A stretch of DNA of 64,000 nt from Bacteroidota bacterium (GTDB taxonomy: Bacteria; Bacteroidota; Bacteroidia; B-17B0; Aurantibacillaceae), in contig JADBXZ010000011.1 of the NCBI GenBank assembly GCA_020403265.1, positions 28,531 to 92,530 on the forward strand. The letters run 5' to 3'. Under the pieces are notes generated by a model that did no database searches, was not told the origin of the DNA, and worked only from the letters and a program-made list of their open reading frames with translations. Positions 36,080-44,481 of this stretch are shown here, one piece after another (within the stretch, counting starts at the first letter, position 1; every line of letters starts with the position of its first letter). Made by a program: the position numbers and the translations under genes.

Positions 36080-37183
36080 TTATACGGGACGCACATAATT
36101 TAATGATCGGTTCTTATTGATAGGAAAACTGTAGCTTATTCTTAAATCTGCGAAATGTGCTACATGCAAATGTGCCTTTACGCTTCCTCCAAGGGCAATA
36201 TGCTTTGTTATTTGATAATTTAAACCCCAACGATGATACCATTTGATAAAGCGTTCGTCCGGTTCAAGAAAATAATAGCCGGCCTGTTGCCAAAACTTAA
36301 ATCGGCCCATTAAAAACGAATGATCAATTGCCAAAGATGCAAAATGATAGTGTAATGCCTCATTAGTCCTATTTTGTTTTTCTGCTAAGGAATAATCAAA
36401 ATGTAAATCTGCAAACAGACCAATACTGTGCAGATTGTTTAGTTGTTTGTGATAAGCAGTAAATATTCCAGGCACAAAATAGCGCTGTTTTTCACCCTTA
36501 GATACAATCTTACTTGAGGAATATAAGCCAATTTCAAACCGATTTATTTTTTGAGTTCTTATTTCTGTTGAATAAGTTTGTTTTTTAAACTCATCGTTGT
36601 TAAGCTTATAGCCAACACCTATACATGCAGACATCCAGTTAATGCCTTTGTTTGGGTCTTTTATTCCACCATTTGAAATATGTAGATAGTTAGCACTTAA
36701 ATTCAAGCCGATTCTCTTACTTAATTGGTGATTAATAATTAGGCCAACTTGCAGAAAAACACTTATTGGCAAGCTATAACTGTTATTGTTTGGGTTTGTG
36801 ACATGATGATAAGGATTGGTTAAAAACGACAATCCTACACTACCCCTTGGCGCAAACATTGTACGCTTTGATATTAATAAGTTTGGTTCTATAAAATAAT
36901 TTGTGCTGACTGAATGCCCTAGCACATGATTATCATAATTAAAGTACACCAAACCAAAACCTGTTTTTGGATAGCAACGGGCGTAATTAAATGAAATAGA
37001 ATCAAATTTAAGTTTGCTGTATTCCACTGAAAGCCCTATCGGTCTTGATCCCGCTGTGTTCTCTACATCTTTGCTATGCACAAAAATAAACCCATAATGG
37101 CCATTAAGATTTAAAGATTTGAGACTTTGACCATTTACTGAATGATAAATTTGCAAGGAAATAAGAATAAAAACGAATCGCAT
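36080..37183 (-). CDS. PagL-like acyloxyacyl hydrolase (lipid A 3-O-deacylase family)
   Basis: The 367-residue protein has a signal peptide (ending SVNGQ) and an all-beta outer-membrane barrel pattern. The PagL signature ANYLHISNGGIKDPNKGIN includes H168 and S170, matching the catalytic His-x-Ser pair of PagL that removes the 3-O-linked acyl chain from lipid A. The C-terminal 170 residues exceed the length of PagL itself (about 150-190 mature residues). They look like a second set of barrel strands, as often in Bacteroidota members. It ends with ISYSFPINKNRSLNYVRPV. Its substrate is inferred from the family. Confidence 0.75.
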   Translation of the reverse strand: MRFVFILISLQIYHSVNGQSLKSLNLNGHYGFIFVHSKDVENTAGSRPIGLSVEYSKLKFDSISFNYARCYPKTGFGLVYFNYDNHVLGHSVSTNYFIEPNLLISKRTMFAPRGSVGLSFLTNPYHHVTNPNNNSYSLPISVFLQVGLIINHQLSKRIGLNLSANYLHISNGGIKDPNKGINWMSACIGVGYKLNNDEFKKQTYSTEIRTQKINRFEIGLYSSSKIVSKGEKQRYFVPGIFTAYHKQLNNLHSIGLFADLHFDYSLAEKQNRTNEALHYHFASLAIDHSFLMGRFKFWQQAGYYFLEPDERFIKWYHRWGLNYQITKHIALGGSVKAHLHVAHFADLRISYSFPINKNRSLNYVRPV

Positions 37184-37358
37184 GCTTTAATTTGTTTTTA
37201 TTAGTTTGTAAATGCAATTAAAGATACTATATGTTTAACTGTTTTGAAAGGCTTATTGTATAAACCAATAACCACAAACAAGTTTAAATGCTTATAAACA
37301 AGAAACGTTTAATAATAAATTTTAAATATAATGCTTGCAAGGAATTAATTCCATTAAT

Positions 37359-38660
37359 TTGACAGCTATTCGAACCCTACTCTATATTTGTTTTATTATA
37401 CCATTTCTTTGTTTTGCACAAAACAATGTTATTAAGCAATTAAGTAAAATAAATGATGATAGCCTAAAGTGCGTTTACTTATCAAAAGAAATTGAGAACG
37501 AAAGCCAAGCTAAAGTTTGGTTAGTTTACAATAATGAGCTATTATTAATTTCTCAGAAGCAACTCCTAATTAAACAACAAAATAGGTTTTACAATTCATG
37601 TATAGCTTATGCAAAAAACAACTTAGGTTATTATTTCGAGTCCATTGGCAAAAACGACTCTGCTATGTCTTTGTATTTCAAAGCATTAGATTTGCAACTC
37701 GACATTAATGATTACTTTAATGCTGGTGTAACAGCCAACAACTTAGGGTATTTGGCTTATAACACAGGAGATTTTGTTGTGTCATTAAAGTATTACACTA
37801 AAGCATTAAAATTATCGGAAGCGTCTAAGAATGGACCTCTCGAAGTAACAATACATAGCAATTTAGCGGCTTATTATAATGATCTTTTAGATTCTTCTTC
37901 AGCGTTTATACATACCAAAAAGGCTTTAGAAATTAGACTTAAACTTAAAGACACTTTGGGTATGGCAACTAGCTATAATGCATTGGCTACAATGTATTTT
38001 ATAAAAGGAGAAAAGGAAAAAGCGTATGATTATGTTTATAAATCAATAAAGCTCGGAAGATCAATCAATCGTTTATCCGGATTAGCTAATGCCTACTCTA
38101 ATTTGAGCAGTTTTTATTTAAAGGATTATAAGTATGATTCGGCTTTGGTTTATGCTAGAAGCTCTTATCAACTTTTCAAAAAACTGAATGATTTGCACGG
38201 AATCGCCTTAAGCGGAAAGTGTCTTGGTTTGGTTTACTTCGAGATGAAGAATTTTGCTGAATCTATAAAATGTTTTCAGGAGGCTTATAATTTGTCAAAT
38301 AGATTGGCGAATCCTAAGCTCATGTCTTCTTGCTCAAACTATCTTGCGCGCTTATATTATAATTTTGGTGATTATAAGAAGGCATATGAGTATGCGAATA
38401 GATTTATTTCATTCAATGATAGTTTATCCTCATTAAGATATAATCAACTTGTGAAACAAAAGAGCATGCTTTTAAATAAGTTACTCAACACAGATTCGAT
38501 TCAAAATAGTCCAAATGAACTGAGTTTAAGAAGCCCAAAAGAAGATGATACAAGGCCGAATACTAATTACATAGTCATATTTGCAGGTATAATACTTTTT
38601 TTGTTATTAATAATAGTTGTATTGATAATCCGGCTTAAACATATTAAACGTTCCACGTGA
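37359..38660 (+). CDS. Exported TPR protein with C-terminal membrane helix, no coupling motif
   Basis: From TTG 37359 the protein (about 433 residues) starts with a compact signal peptide (MTAIRTLLYICFIIPFLCFAQ); an earlier in-frame TTG at 37335 would add eight residues. It contains about seven TPRs (for example NNLGYLAYNTGDFVVSLKYY and CLGLVYFEMKNFAESIKCF). It ends with a membrane helix IVIFAGIILFLLLIIVVLII and only eight basic residues. It resembles the TPR-SpoIIE family but lacks the cytoplasmic coiled coil and YAKRIQ motif. Its last codons and stop lie in a parS-like site, and its stop overlaps the next start by 4 bp. Confidence 0.8.
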   Translation: MTAIRTLLYICFIIPFLCFAQNNVIKQLSKINDDSLKCVYLSKEIENESQAKVWLVYNNELLLISQKQLLIKQQNRFYNSCIAYAKNNLGYYFESIGKNDSAMSLYFKALDLQLDINDYFNAGVTANNLGYLAYNTGDFVVSLKYYTKALKLSEASKNGPLEVTIHSNLAAYYNDLLDSSSAFIHTKKALEIRLKLKDTLGMATSYNALATMYFIKGEKEKAYDYVYKSIKLGRSINRLSGLANAYSNLSSFYLKDYKYDSALVYARSSYQLFKKLNDLHGIALSGKCLGLVYFEMKNFAESIKCFQEAYNLSNRLANPKLMSSCSNYLARLYYNFGDYKKAYEYANRFISFNDSLSSLRYNQLVKQKSMLLNKLLNTDSIQNSPNELSLRSPKEDDTRPNTNYIVIFAGIILFLLLIIVVLIIRLKHIKRST

Positions 38661-38664
38661 AACA
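38649..38664 (+). other. parS-like ParB-binding site 1 (15/16)
   Basis: CGTTCCACGTGAAACA matches the bacterial parS consensus TGTTNCACGTGAAACA at every position except the first. It spans the stop codon of the TPR gene and the GTG start of the GNAT gene. Two perfect sites follow within 925 bp. Confidence 0.8.
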
Positions 38665-39214
38665 TTTTGAGATTCCTCCATATTCCAATTACTCATTTAA
38701 TTTAATTCAAAATTCGGACTTTGAAAAACTTGCGCTTTTCAGAAGAGATTATGATATCATGCTTGCTTTAGATAAAGAAGTTGAAACAGACGAAGAGATT
38801 TTGAGTTTGATTGATCAAATGCATTCGCCTGATTCCATAAATAATTCTCTTTGGTGGTTTATTTATTTAGACAATGTTTTGATTGGTAATTTTGGTTTAA
38901 AGCTTGATAGAAGAAACGCGCGAGCAGAAATCGGTTATGTTCTCTTTAAGGCCTATTGGAAAATAGGACACATGAGTAATTGTCTACCAATTTTACTAGA
39001 TTTTGCTTTTAATAATTTGGGTTGTCATTCTCTTGAAGCAAGAATCAATCCATTAAACATAGGCTCCAAGAAGTTGTTGTTGGCTAATAATTTTGTTTTG
39101 GAAGGTTCTTTTAAAGAAGATTACTTTTACAAAGGAAACTTTCTTGATACACAGGTGTATAGCCTCTTGATACAAAACCATGTTCCACGTGAAACAATTC
39201 AATTTAAGAAGTAA
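38657..39214 (+). CDS. GNAT family N-acetyltransferase (RimJ/RimL-like)
   Basis: The 185-residue protein has the GNAT fold pattern of the RimJ/RimL subgroup. An N-terminal helix acts on the substrate side, WWFIYLDNVLIGNFGLKLDRRNARAEIGYVLF forms the central strands, and CLPILLDFAFNNLGCHSLEARINPLNIGSKKLLLANNF is the acetyl-CoA-binding helix and following strand. It transfers an acetyl group to an amine, possibly a protein N-terminus; the target is unknown. The GTG start overlaps the upstream stop (GTGA) and sits inside a parS-like site. A second, perfect parS lies in its 3' end, where it encodes HVPRET. Confidence 0.82.
   Translation: MKHFEIPPYSNYSFNLIQNSDFEKLALFRRDYDIMLALDKEVETDEEILSLIDQMHSPDSINNSLWWFIYLDNVLIGNFGLKLDRRNARAEIGYVLFKAYWKIGHMSNCLPILLDFAFNNLGCHSLEARINPLNIGSKKLLLANNFVLEGSFKEDYFYKGNFLDTQVYSLLIQNHVPRETIQFKK
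39181..39196 (+). other. parS ParB-binding site 2 (perfect)
   Basis: TGTTCCACGTGAAACA is a full match to the parS consensus, inside the 3' end of the GNAT gene (codons 175-180). Confidence 0.88.
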
Positions 39215-39273
39215 AACTAAGACATGAATGAAATAAAACCTGAGTTTAGAAATAACACTGTAGTTAATATAAT

Positions 39274-40158
39274 ATGAAGCAAATCTCAAAATGTCCGGTA
39301 TGTGGATCAACCAGTTTTAAGCCTTTTTTAACCTGTAAGGACTATACGGTTAGTCAAGAAAACTTCAACCTAGTTTCGTGTGATAAGTGTTGTTTTAAAT
39401 TTACAAATCCTATCCCTGACCTAGAGGATTTGTCAAAATATTATAAAAGCGAGGATTATATTTCTCATTCGAATACAAACAAAGGGATAATATCTAAAGC
39501 CTATAAGTTCGTTAGAAATTACACGCTAAAAGCAAAGTTAAAGCTAATCCAAAAACATGTTTCACGTGGAACAGTTTTGGATTATGGTTGTGGTACCGGC
39601 ATGTTTTTAAAAGTTTGTCAAGATAATGGTTGGAAAGCCTATGGGATGGAACCGGATGATGGAGCCCGTAAATTAGGCACAGAAATGGGTTTAAATGTGT
39701 TTTCTGACAAAGAAAGGGTAAATACTTATACCAACAACCAAAAGTTTGATGTAATAACATTGTGGCACGTTTTAGAGCATGTTACCGACTTGGATGAAAC
39801 CCTAACTTTCTTCAGGGAGAGATTAAATAAGGGGGGCGCTCTAGTTATAGCAGTTCCAAATTACACTAGTTTTGATGCCCAACATTATAAAGAATTTTGG
39901 GCAGCCTATGATGTGCCTCGACATTTATATCATTTCGAAATTAGTACTATTCAAAAACTACTATCTAAATATGGATTTTCTTTAAGCGAAACAAGGCCAA
40001 TGAAATTCGACAGTTTTTATGTAAGTATGTTAAGTGAAAAGTATATGACCGGGAAAATTAACTATGTAAAAGCCTTTTTAACAGGCCTTAAATCAAATTT
40101 AAAGGCAAAGACGGCAAATGACTACTCCAGTGTAATTTACGTCTTTAAAGCGGCTTAA
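39274..40158 (+). CDS. Class I SAM methyltransferase with N-terminal zinc ribbon
   Basis: The 294-residue protein begins with two cysteine pairs (C7-x2-C10 and C36-x2-C39) forming a zinc-ribbon-like module. The methyltransferase domain follows, with motif I VLDYGCGTGMFLKV (DYGCGTG at 103-109), LWHVLEHVTDLDETL and GGALVIAVPN. The C-terminal part has YDVPRHLYHFEISTIQKLLSKYGFSL, the pattern of family 23 methyltransferases that often modify sugars or polyketide-like metabolites. No sugar-biosynthesis genes flank it. A perfect parS in reverse orientation lies inside its coding sequence and encodes HVSRGT, just ahead of motif I. Confidence 0.85.
   Translation: MKQISKCPVCGSTSFKPFLTCKDYTVSQENFNLVSCDKCCFKFTNPIPDLEDLSKYYKSEDYISHSNTNKGIISKAYKFVRNYTLKAKLKLIQKHVSRGTVLDYGCGTGMFLKVCQDNGWKAYGMEPDDGARKLGTEMGLNVFSDKERVNTYTNNQKFDVITLWHVLEHVTDLDETLTFFRERLNKGGALVIAVPNYTSFDAQHYKEFWAAYDVPRHLYHFEISTIQKLLSKYGFSLSETRPMKFDSFYVSMLSEKYMTGKINYVKAFLTGLKSNLKAKTANDYSSVIYVFKAA
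39558..39573 (-). other. parS ParB-binding site 3 (perfect, reverse orientation)
   Basis: TGTTTCACGTGGAACA is the reverse complement of TGTTCCACGTGAAACA. It lies inside the methyltransferase gene at codons 95-100. Confidence 0.88.
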
Positions 40159-40261
40159 TTTTCTTAATTAGACTTGTTTCTTAAACAGACACCCTATATT
40201 TTTGAGCATTACATCCTTTAAGCTACCATTAAATTTATTTGATTAAATGGTGTTTTTGGTT

Positions 40262-40624
40262 ATTCAAAAATGCCAAAACATATTTTCTTTTTTAGCCCTG
40301 ATTGTTTCATTTTGTTAGCCTGCTCAAAAACAATCTAATGATTCACTTATTGCTGAGTTAAGTCAAGCCAAACACAACAAAGAGTTATCTTTTAAACAGA
40401 TTAATAAAAATAGATATTGATGATAAAAGAGGCGCGATAATAATACGCAACTAAAGCTTATTGCAGAACAAAACCTTCAAAAAGGAAGAGGTGATAGTAC
40501 TTTAACTAAAACTTATACTAAGCATTTCGCGATTGCCTTAAACAACGAAGGTTATATTGCGTCTAAAGAGGGAAGGTTTTTGGAGGCAATAGACTTATAT
40601 AAAAACAGTTTGGTACAACACTAA
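40262..40624 (+). pseudogene. Decayed TPR sensor gene
   Basis: The 513-bp gap downstream of the methyltransferase holds remnants of a TPR receptor. One frame reads a signal-peptide-like FSFLALIVSFC, an in-frame TAG, then PAQKQSNDSLIAELSQAKHN. A second frame, from the CTA at 40451, reads LKLIAEQNLQKGRGDSTLTK, then HFAIALNNEGYIASKEGRFL and EAIDLYKNSLVQH before a stop. The ALNNEGY-x8-FLEAIDLYKNSL segment is a clear TPR unit, and the leader resembles those of the neighbouring TPR genes. Several stops, at least two frame changes and a missing 3' half mark it as dead. Boundaries are approximate. Confidence 0.75.
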
Positions 40625-40643
40625 ATTTAGCTTAACAAATAAC

Positions 40644-40651
40644 TATCTTTG
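40644..40651 (+). promoter_or_regulatory. Bacteroidota -7 element TATCTTTG
   Basis: A perfect TAnnTTTG match, 20 nt before the TTG start at 40672. Confidence 0.5.
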
Positions 40652-40671
40652 TTTATTCTTTTAGTTTCCTG

Positions 40672-42060
40672 TTGAAAAGTCCAAAAATATTTCTTTTAGT
40701 GTTCGTGTGTTTTTTTAAAGGCTTGATTGCACAAAAAAATCTATATTATAATTACCTGGCTTTAACAGACTCTTTTAAAACCTTTACTAAGGAAAAATTT
40801 AACTCACAAGCACAGGAATTTATCCTTAATCATAAAAATCAAGAAGGGTTTGATTTTTATAAAACACTTTTATCAGGAGACATAAAACTGAAGCAGGAAA
40901 ATTTAAAAGAGGCCATTGGACTCTATCTGGAAGCTGCTAAAAAAGATAACAATGACGCTGAGAAAGAATATTTGGTAAACTATAAAATTGGCAGCATCCA
41001 CTTGCTTAACGAAAACCTTACGCTTGCTGCTACTTATTATAATAAGGCCTTACTGGTAAAACAAAATGCATTTACAACACGATTAGATTTTATGTTGTTA
41101 TTTGAAACCGGCTTAATTAATAGTTACTTAGACAACAACAATAAATCCATCGAGTTTTATCTGCGCGCATTAAATGTGGCAAAAGAAAATAAGTGGCCAA
41201 TAAAAGAAGCGGCAATGATGAACAATTTGGGCCTAGCGTATTTAAAAACAGATAATGCGAATGAGGCTCGCAAATATTTATTTAATTGTTTAACAAAACG
41301 CTTACAAATAAAAGACACATTAAACTACGGACAAATATTTAACAATATTGGCACATATTATTTAACCATAGGCGAATACGAAAGTGCACTTTTGTATTTT
41401 AAGAAAGGTCTGAGTAACAGGCAAACATATAAGGCACCTGTAGCGGGATTAATAGAATCGAAAGTTAATATCGGAAAAGCTTATTTAAAATTAAACAAAC
41501 AGAAAGAGGCTTTATTAACGCTGAACCAAGCTGTAACAGAAGCAGTACAAATCAATCATATAGAGTTGGAGCGAAGAGCCCTTGAACCGCTCATCTCTAT
41601 TTATGAAAACGAGAAGGCATATGAAAAAGCCTATCGGTTTCAAAAGAGATATTACTTTATTAAGGATAGTTTGTATGGTTTAGAAAAAGTACAGGAAATA
41701 AAAAGCTTATCATTTCAATATGATTTTAATAAAAGACTACAGCAGGATAGTTTAAAATACGTAGAACAAAACTTGTTGAATAAAAAACAAATTGAGATAC
41801 AAAAAGAGAGAAACAAAACACTATACGTATTTGTAATAGTTGTTGTTGTTGCCTTGTTGGTGTGTGCTTTTTTTATTAATAAGCTTAATAAATCAAATAA
41901 AGAAAAGGTAAAAGCGCATGATTTGATAAGTGAACAAAAAGAAGAGTTGCTTCAAAAACAAAAAGAAATCACATCTAGTATTCAATATGCAAAACGTATA
42001 CAAGAAGCTTTACTACCTAATCAAAGGTATATTAAAAAACATCTAGATAAAAACTCTTAA
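40672..42060 (+). CDS. Exported TPR receptor ending at the YAKRIQ coupling motif (no phosphatase)
   Basis: The 462-residue protein starts at TTG with a signal peptide (MKSPKIFLLVFVCFFKGLIAQ). It carries TPRs over about 60-330 (MMNNLGLAYLKTDNANEARK, IFNNIGTYYLTIGEYESALL), a coiled coil, a membrane helix (TLYVFVIVVVVALLVCAFFI) and a cytoplasmic coiled coil. It ends with TSSIQYAKRIQEALLP then NQRYIKKHLDKNS and stop. Full-length relatives continue from this point into a PP2C domain. It sits immediately downstream of a decayed TPR gene and overlaps the convergent HMA gene by 4 bp. Confidence 0.87.
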   Translation: MKSPKIFLLVFVCFFKGLIAQKNLYYNYLALTDSFKTFTKEKFNSQAQEFILNHKNQEGFDFYKTLLSGDIKLKQENLKEAIGLYLEAAKKDNNDAEKEYLVNYKIGSIHLLNENLTLAATYYNKALLVKQNAFTTRLDFMLLFETGLINSYLDNNNKSIEFYLRALNVAKENKWPIKEAAMMNNLGLAYLKTDNANEARKYLFNCLTKRLQIKDTLNYGQIFNNIGTYYLTIGEYESALLYFKKGLSNRQTYKAPVAGLIESKVNIGKAYLKLNKQKEALLTLNQAVTEAVQINHIELERRALEPLISIYENEKAYEKAYRFQKRYYFIKDSLYGLEKVQEIKSLSFQYDFNKRLQQDSLKYVEQNLLNKKQIEIQKERNKTLYVFVIVVVVALLVCAFFINKLNKSNKEKVKAHDLISEQKEELLQKQKEITSSIQYAKRIQEALLPNQRYIKKHLDKNS

Positions 42061-42404
42061 AGACTTACAGCATCTTTTCTTTCGTATTGACAGCACTCAG
42101 GGAGGTTTTTATATGCATAATCATTAGCTATAAATGCTTCATTGTCATATCCAGCCTCTGCAACTGCTTTTAAAAAAATTGTTGGGCTTGTCGAAAGACT
42201 GTCAAATTTGATAGTTAGTAACTTTGAGTTTACATCCCAATTAGCCGCTTGAATTCCCTTTAGTTTTAAGGCTGTTTCGATGGTGTTTTTGCACATCTCG
42301 CAATTTCCGTGTACCTGGAATTTTTTTTCGACATAAGAAGAGCTGTTAGAGCAACAGGAGAGTAGCAAACAGCAAATAATAACAATGAATAACCTGCTAA
42401 ACAC
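42057..42404 (-). CDS. Heavy-metal-associated (HMA) domain lipoprotein
   Basis: The 115-residue protein starts at GTG with a lipoprotein signal peptide; the lipobox LLLSC puts the lipidated residue at Cys17. A single HMA domain follows, with the metal-binding HGNCEMCKN (C35-x2-C38), AANWDVNSKLLTIKFD and FLKAVAEAGYDNEAF. It probably binds Cu(I) or a similar soft metal in the periplasm. A C-terminal LPECCQYERK adds another Cys pair. It overlaps the 3' end of the NodB-type deacetylase gene by 8 bp, which suggests cotranscription rather than shared function. Confidence 0.85.
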   Translation of the reverse strand: MFSRLFIVIICCLLLSCCSNSSSYVEKKFQVHGNCEMCKNTIETALKLKGIQAANWDVNSKLLTIKFDSLSTSPTIFLKAVAEAGYDNEAFIANDYAYKNLPECCQYERKDAVSL

Positions 42405-43023
42405 GATTTAAAGATTTGAATTTGAACTGCAAATTTGCAAAATGTTTAAGAAACAAAGGCAAAGCGAACGTCAGGTTTTCACAAGCTTTAACATTGTCGT
42501 GAAACAACACCACGCTTCCCGATTTACAATGCTTAACAGCATTACTTAGGCATTGCTGAGGAGTTATTTTTTCATAGTCATAACTAATAACATCCCACAT
42601 TACAACCTCGTACCCGGCATTAATCAAGGCTTTGTACTGGCTTGGTTTCAGTTGTCCGTAAGGTGGTCTAAACAATTTGGTATTGGTTAATTTTTCACAG
42701 CTGTTTACTTCGCTTAGATAGGTTGAAACCGAGTTTTTAAAACCCTTAATGTGATGCATGGTATGGTTGGCAACAGTATGACCTTCAGTTTTTATTCGCT
42801 CAAACACGCGAGGGTGCTTTAAAATATTTGCACCAACGCAAAAAAAAGTTGCCTTTGCGTTATACTCCTTTAGAGTGTCTAACACCCATTCTGTTAGGTC
42901 GGGGATAGGCCCGTCGTCAAAAGTTAAAAACAATTCTTTTTCGGTTGAGTTTACGTTCCATAATGCCTTGGGATAAACTCGTTTTAAAAATGATTTGGGC
43001 TGTATGAGGAGTAGGTTTTTCAA
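42397..43023 (-). CDS. NodB-type polysaccharide deacetylase
   Basis: The 208-residue enzyme has the full carbohydrate esterase 4 motif set: TFDDGP (catalytic base D36, metal ligand D37), NHTMHH (metal ligands H87 and H91), RPPYG (119-123), a WDV segment near 143, and LFHD (catalytic acid H175). It should remove N-acetyl groups from a GlcNAc-containing polymer. There is no clear cleavable signal peptide; the N-terminus MKNLLLIQPKSFLKRVYPKA is short and basic, so it is cytoplasmic or weakly membrane-associated. The start is TTG. The MauE/DoxX gene starts upstream with a 24-bp gap on the same strand. Confidence 0.9.
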   Translation of the reverse strand: MKNLLLIQPKSFLKRVYPKALWNVNSTEKELFLTFDDGPIPDLTEWVLDTLKEYNAKATFFCVGANILKHPRVFERIKTEGHTVANHTMHHIKGFKNSVSTYLSEVNSCEKLTNTKLFRPPYGQLKPSQYKALINAGYEVVMWDVISYDYEKITPQQCLSNAVKHCKSGSVVLFHDNVKACENLTFALPLFLKHFANLQFKFKSLNRV

Positions 43024-43047
43024 TGAACAGCAATTCTATAAGCCAGA

Positions 43048-44388
43048 CTATTTGAAATAACGTTGTTTAGCATCAGAGAATCCCGGAAAGTTATTGTGGT
43101 GCCAGTTCATGACAACAGTTCCGTTTTTTACCAACATAAGCCCCGGATTACTTCGTATCATTGTTTTTAAAACAGTTCCATCTACAATCGCAAAATCAAC
43201 CAAAAGATTGTGTTTGTGTTTAAATTCATCAATTTGTTTTGGTCCGCTGGCGGTTAAGCCAATTACTTTTGTTTTGTTTTGTGTAGCAAGTTTGTAAAAA
43301 TCATTTATTTCTGCCATTAAACTGGCATCATCGTCTGTTTTTGAAAGGTCATAGGCAATTAGCCAGAAAGCATATTGTTGATCGTTTAGTAGGCTATCTG
43401 TAATAGCGTTGCCGTTTAAATCAGTAACAGTAAAGTCTGTAATTTTAGGTGCGTTAACAGCTTCTTTTATGACAATGTTTTCTGTAGCCACCCATTTCCA
43501 ATTAAGTGTGTCGGCCCAAGGATAATTTTTTAATGTAAATTGTTCTTTTTTGCCTGTTTTAATATTTTCATATATAAATCCTGTTTCTATTACCGGCGGT
43601 TGATAGCTGTCGGGTAATTTCATTTGTTCCTTGATGTTGTTCCCGATTTTATAAGCCCTGAAATCAAATACGGGTAAGTTTCTGATAGTGTACACTGGAA
43701 AGGCAAAAGAAAAAACTAACCCAACAACAAATAAAGAAAAGGTGAGTAGGGGATTAACCAATTCGTTTATGTTGTCTTTTCCAACAATAAGTATGGTGAT
43801 TAATATCATCAGCACAACGTCTTTCCAAAAACTGGTCCAAGGTTTTAAAACCAAAAAGTCACCAAAACAACCACAAGTGGTTACCTTGTTAAAACAGGCG
43901 CTGTAAAAAGTTAAAAAGGTAAAAAAGGCAATTTGAGCAAAGAGTAACCACAACGTTAAGCGTGGTTTAAATCCAATTAAGAGCATTACACCAAGCACAA
44001 TTTCGCTGGCGCAAAGTATTGTAGATAGTGGTAAAGCCATGTGCGCCATCCCGTCAAACAAACCTGACGAAAACTCGAACGCACCGCCTTTAACGGCTTC
44101 TTTAAACACTTCAAAGTATTCTTCCAATTTATAGCTAAACCCAATTGGGTCGTTGGCTTTAATGAAGCCAGAAAAAATAAATAAGCCACCAACCAGTAGT
44201 CTTGACACGTGAGTTAACCAAACAAGTTTAGCAACAGCCTCAGCAAAATTGACAGTTAAAAGCAATACAACAAGTATGCTAATTAGAATTGTTTTACTAA
44301 AACAAGGTGGACAAATAAAGTAGAGGAGCGTACCCACGCCTAACGACCATATGAGCCTAAAAAACCTTGAACCTAAAAATTTTTTCAT
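43048..44388 (-). CDS. MauE/DoxX-type membrane protein with C-terminal redoxin-like domain
   Basis: From ATG 44388 (an earlier in-frame ATG is at 44427) the protein has about 446 residues. The N-terminal half is polytopic, with LLVGGLFIFSGFIKANDPIGFSYK and the MauE-type TTCGCFGDFLVL motif, followed by more helices. The C-terminal half (from FTVTDLNGN on) is periplasmic, with a thioredoxin-fold layout but no CxxC: AFWLIAYDLSKTDDDASLM, VIGLTASGPKQIDEFKHKHN and PGLMLVKNGTVVMNWHHNN. Bacteroidota have this fusion widely (BT_3928-like), thought to be involved in envelope redox or electron transfer. The role is inferred. Confidence 0.8.
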   Translation of the reverse strand: MKKFLGSRFFRLIWSLGVGTLLYFICPPCFSKTILISILVVLLLTVNFAEAVAKLVWLTHVSRLLVGGLFIFSGFIKANDPIGFSYKLEEYFEVFKEAVKGGAFEFSSGLFDGMAHMALPLSTILCASEIVLGVMLLIGFKPRLTLWLLFAQIAFFTFLTFYSACFNKVTTCGCFGDFLVLKPWTSFWKDVVLMILITILIVGKDNINELVNPLLTFSLFVVGLVFSFAFPVYTIRNLPVFDFRAYKIGNNIKEQMKLPDSYQPPVIETGFIYENIKTGKKEQFTLKNYPWADTLNWKWVATENIVIKEAVNAPKITDFTVTDLNGNAITDSLLNDQQYAFWLIAYDLSKTDDDASLMAEINDFYKLATQNKTKVIGLTASGPKQIDEFKHKHNLLVDFAIVDGTVLKTMIRSNPGLMLVKNGTVVMNWHHNNFPGFSDAKQRYFK

Positions 44389-44481
44389 TTGAATGGTAAA
44401 GTTATTGTTTACGATGGTATTTAGCAAGACTTCTTACAAATATTCATTAAACAGAAATTGTTAACTTTTTTGAAAAGCGAT

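Noticed and set aside
44206..44211. CACGTG core as a fourth parS
   Set aside because: Flanks (CTTGA and AGTTA) do not match the parS arms TGTTN and AAACA.
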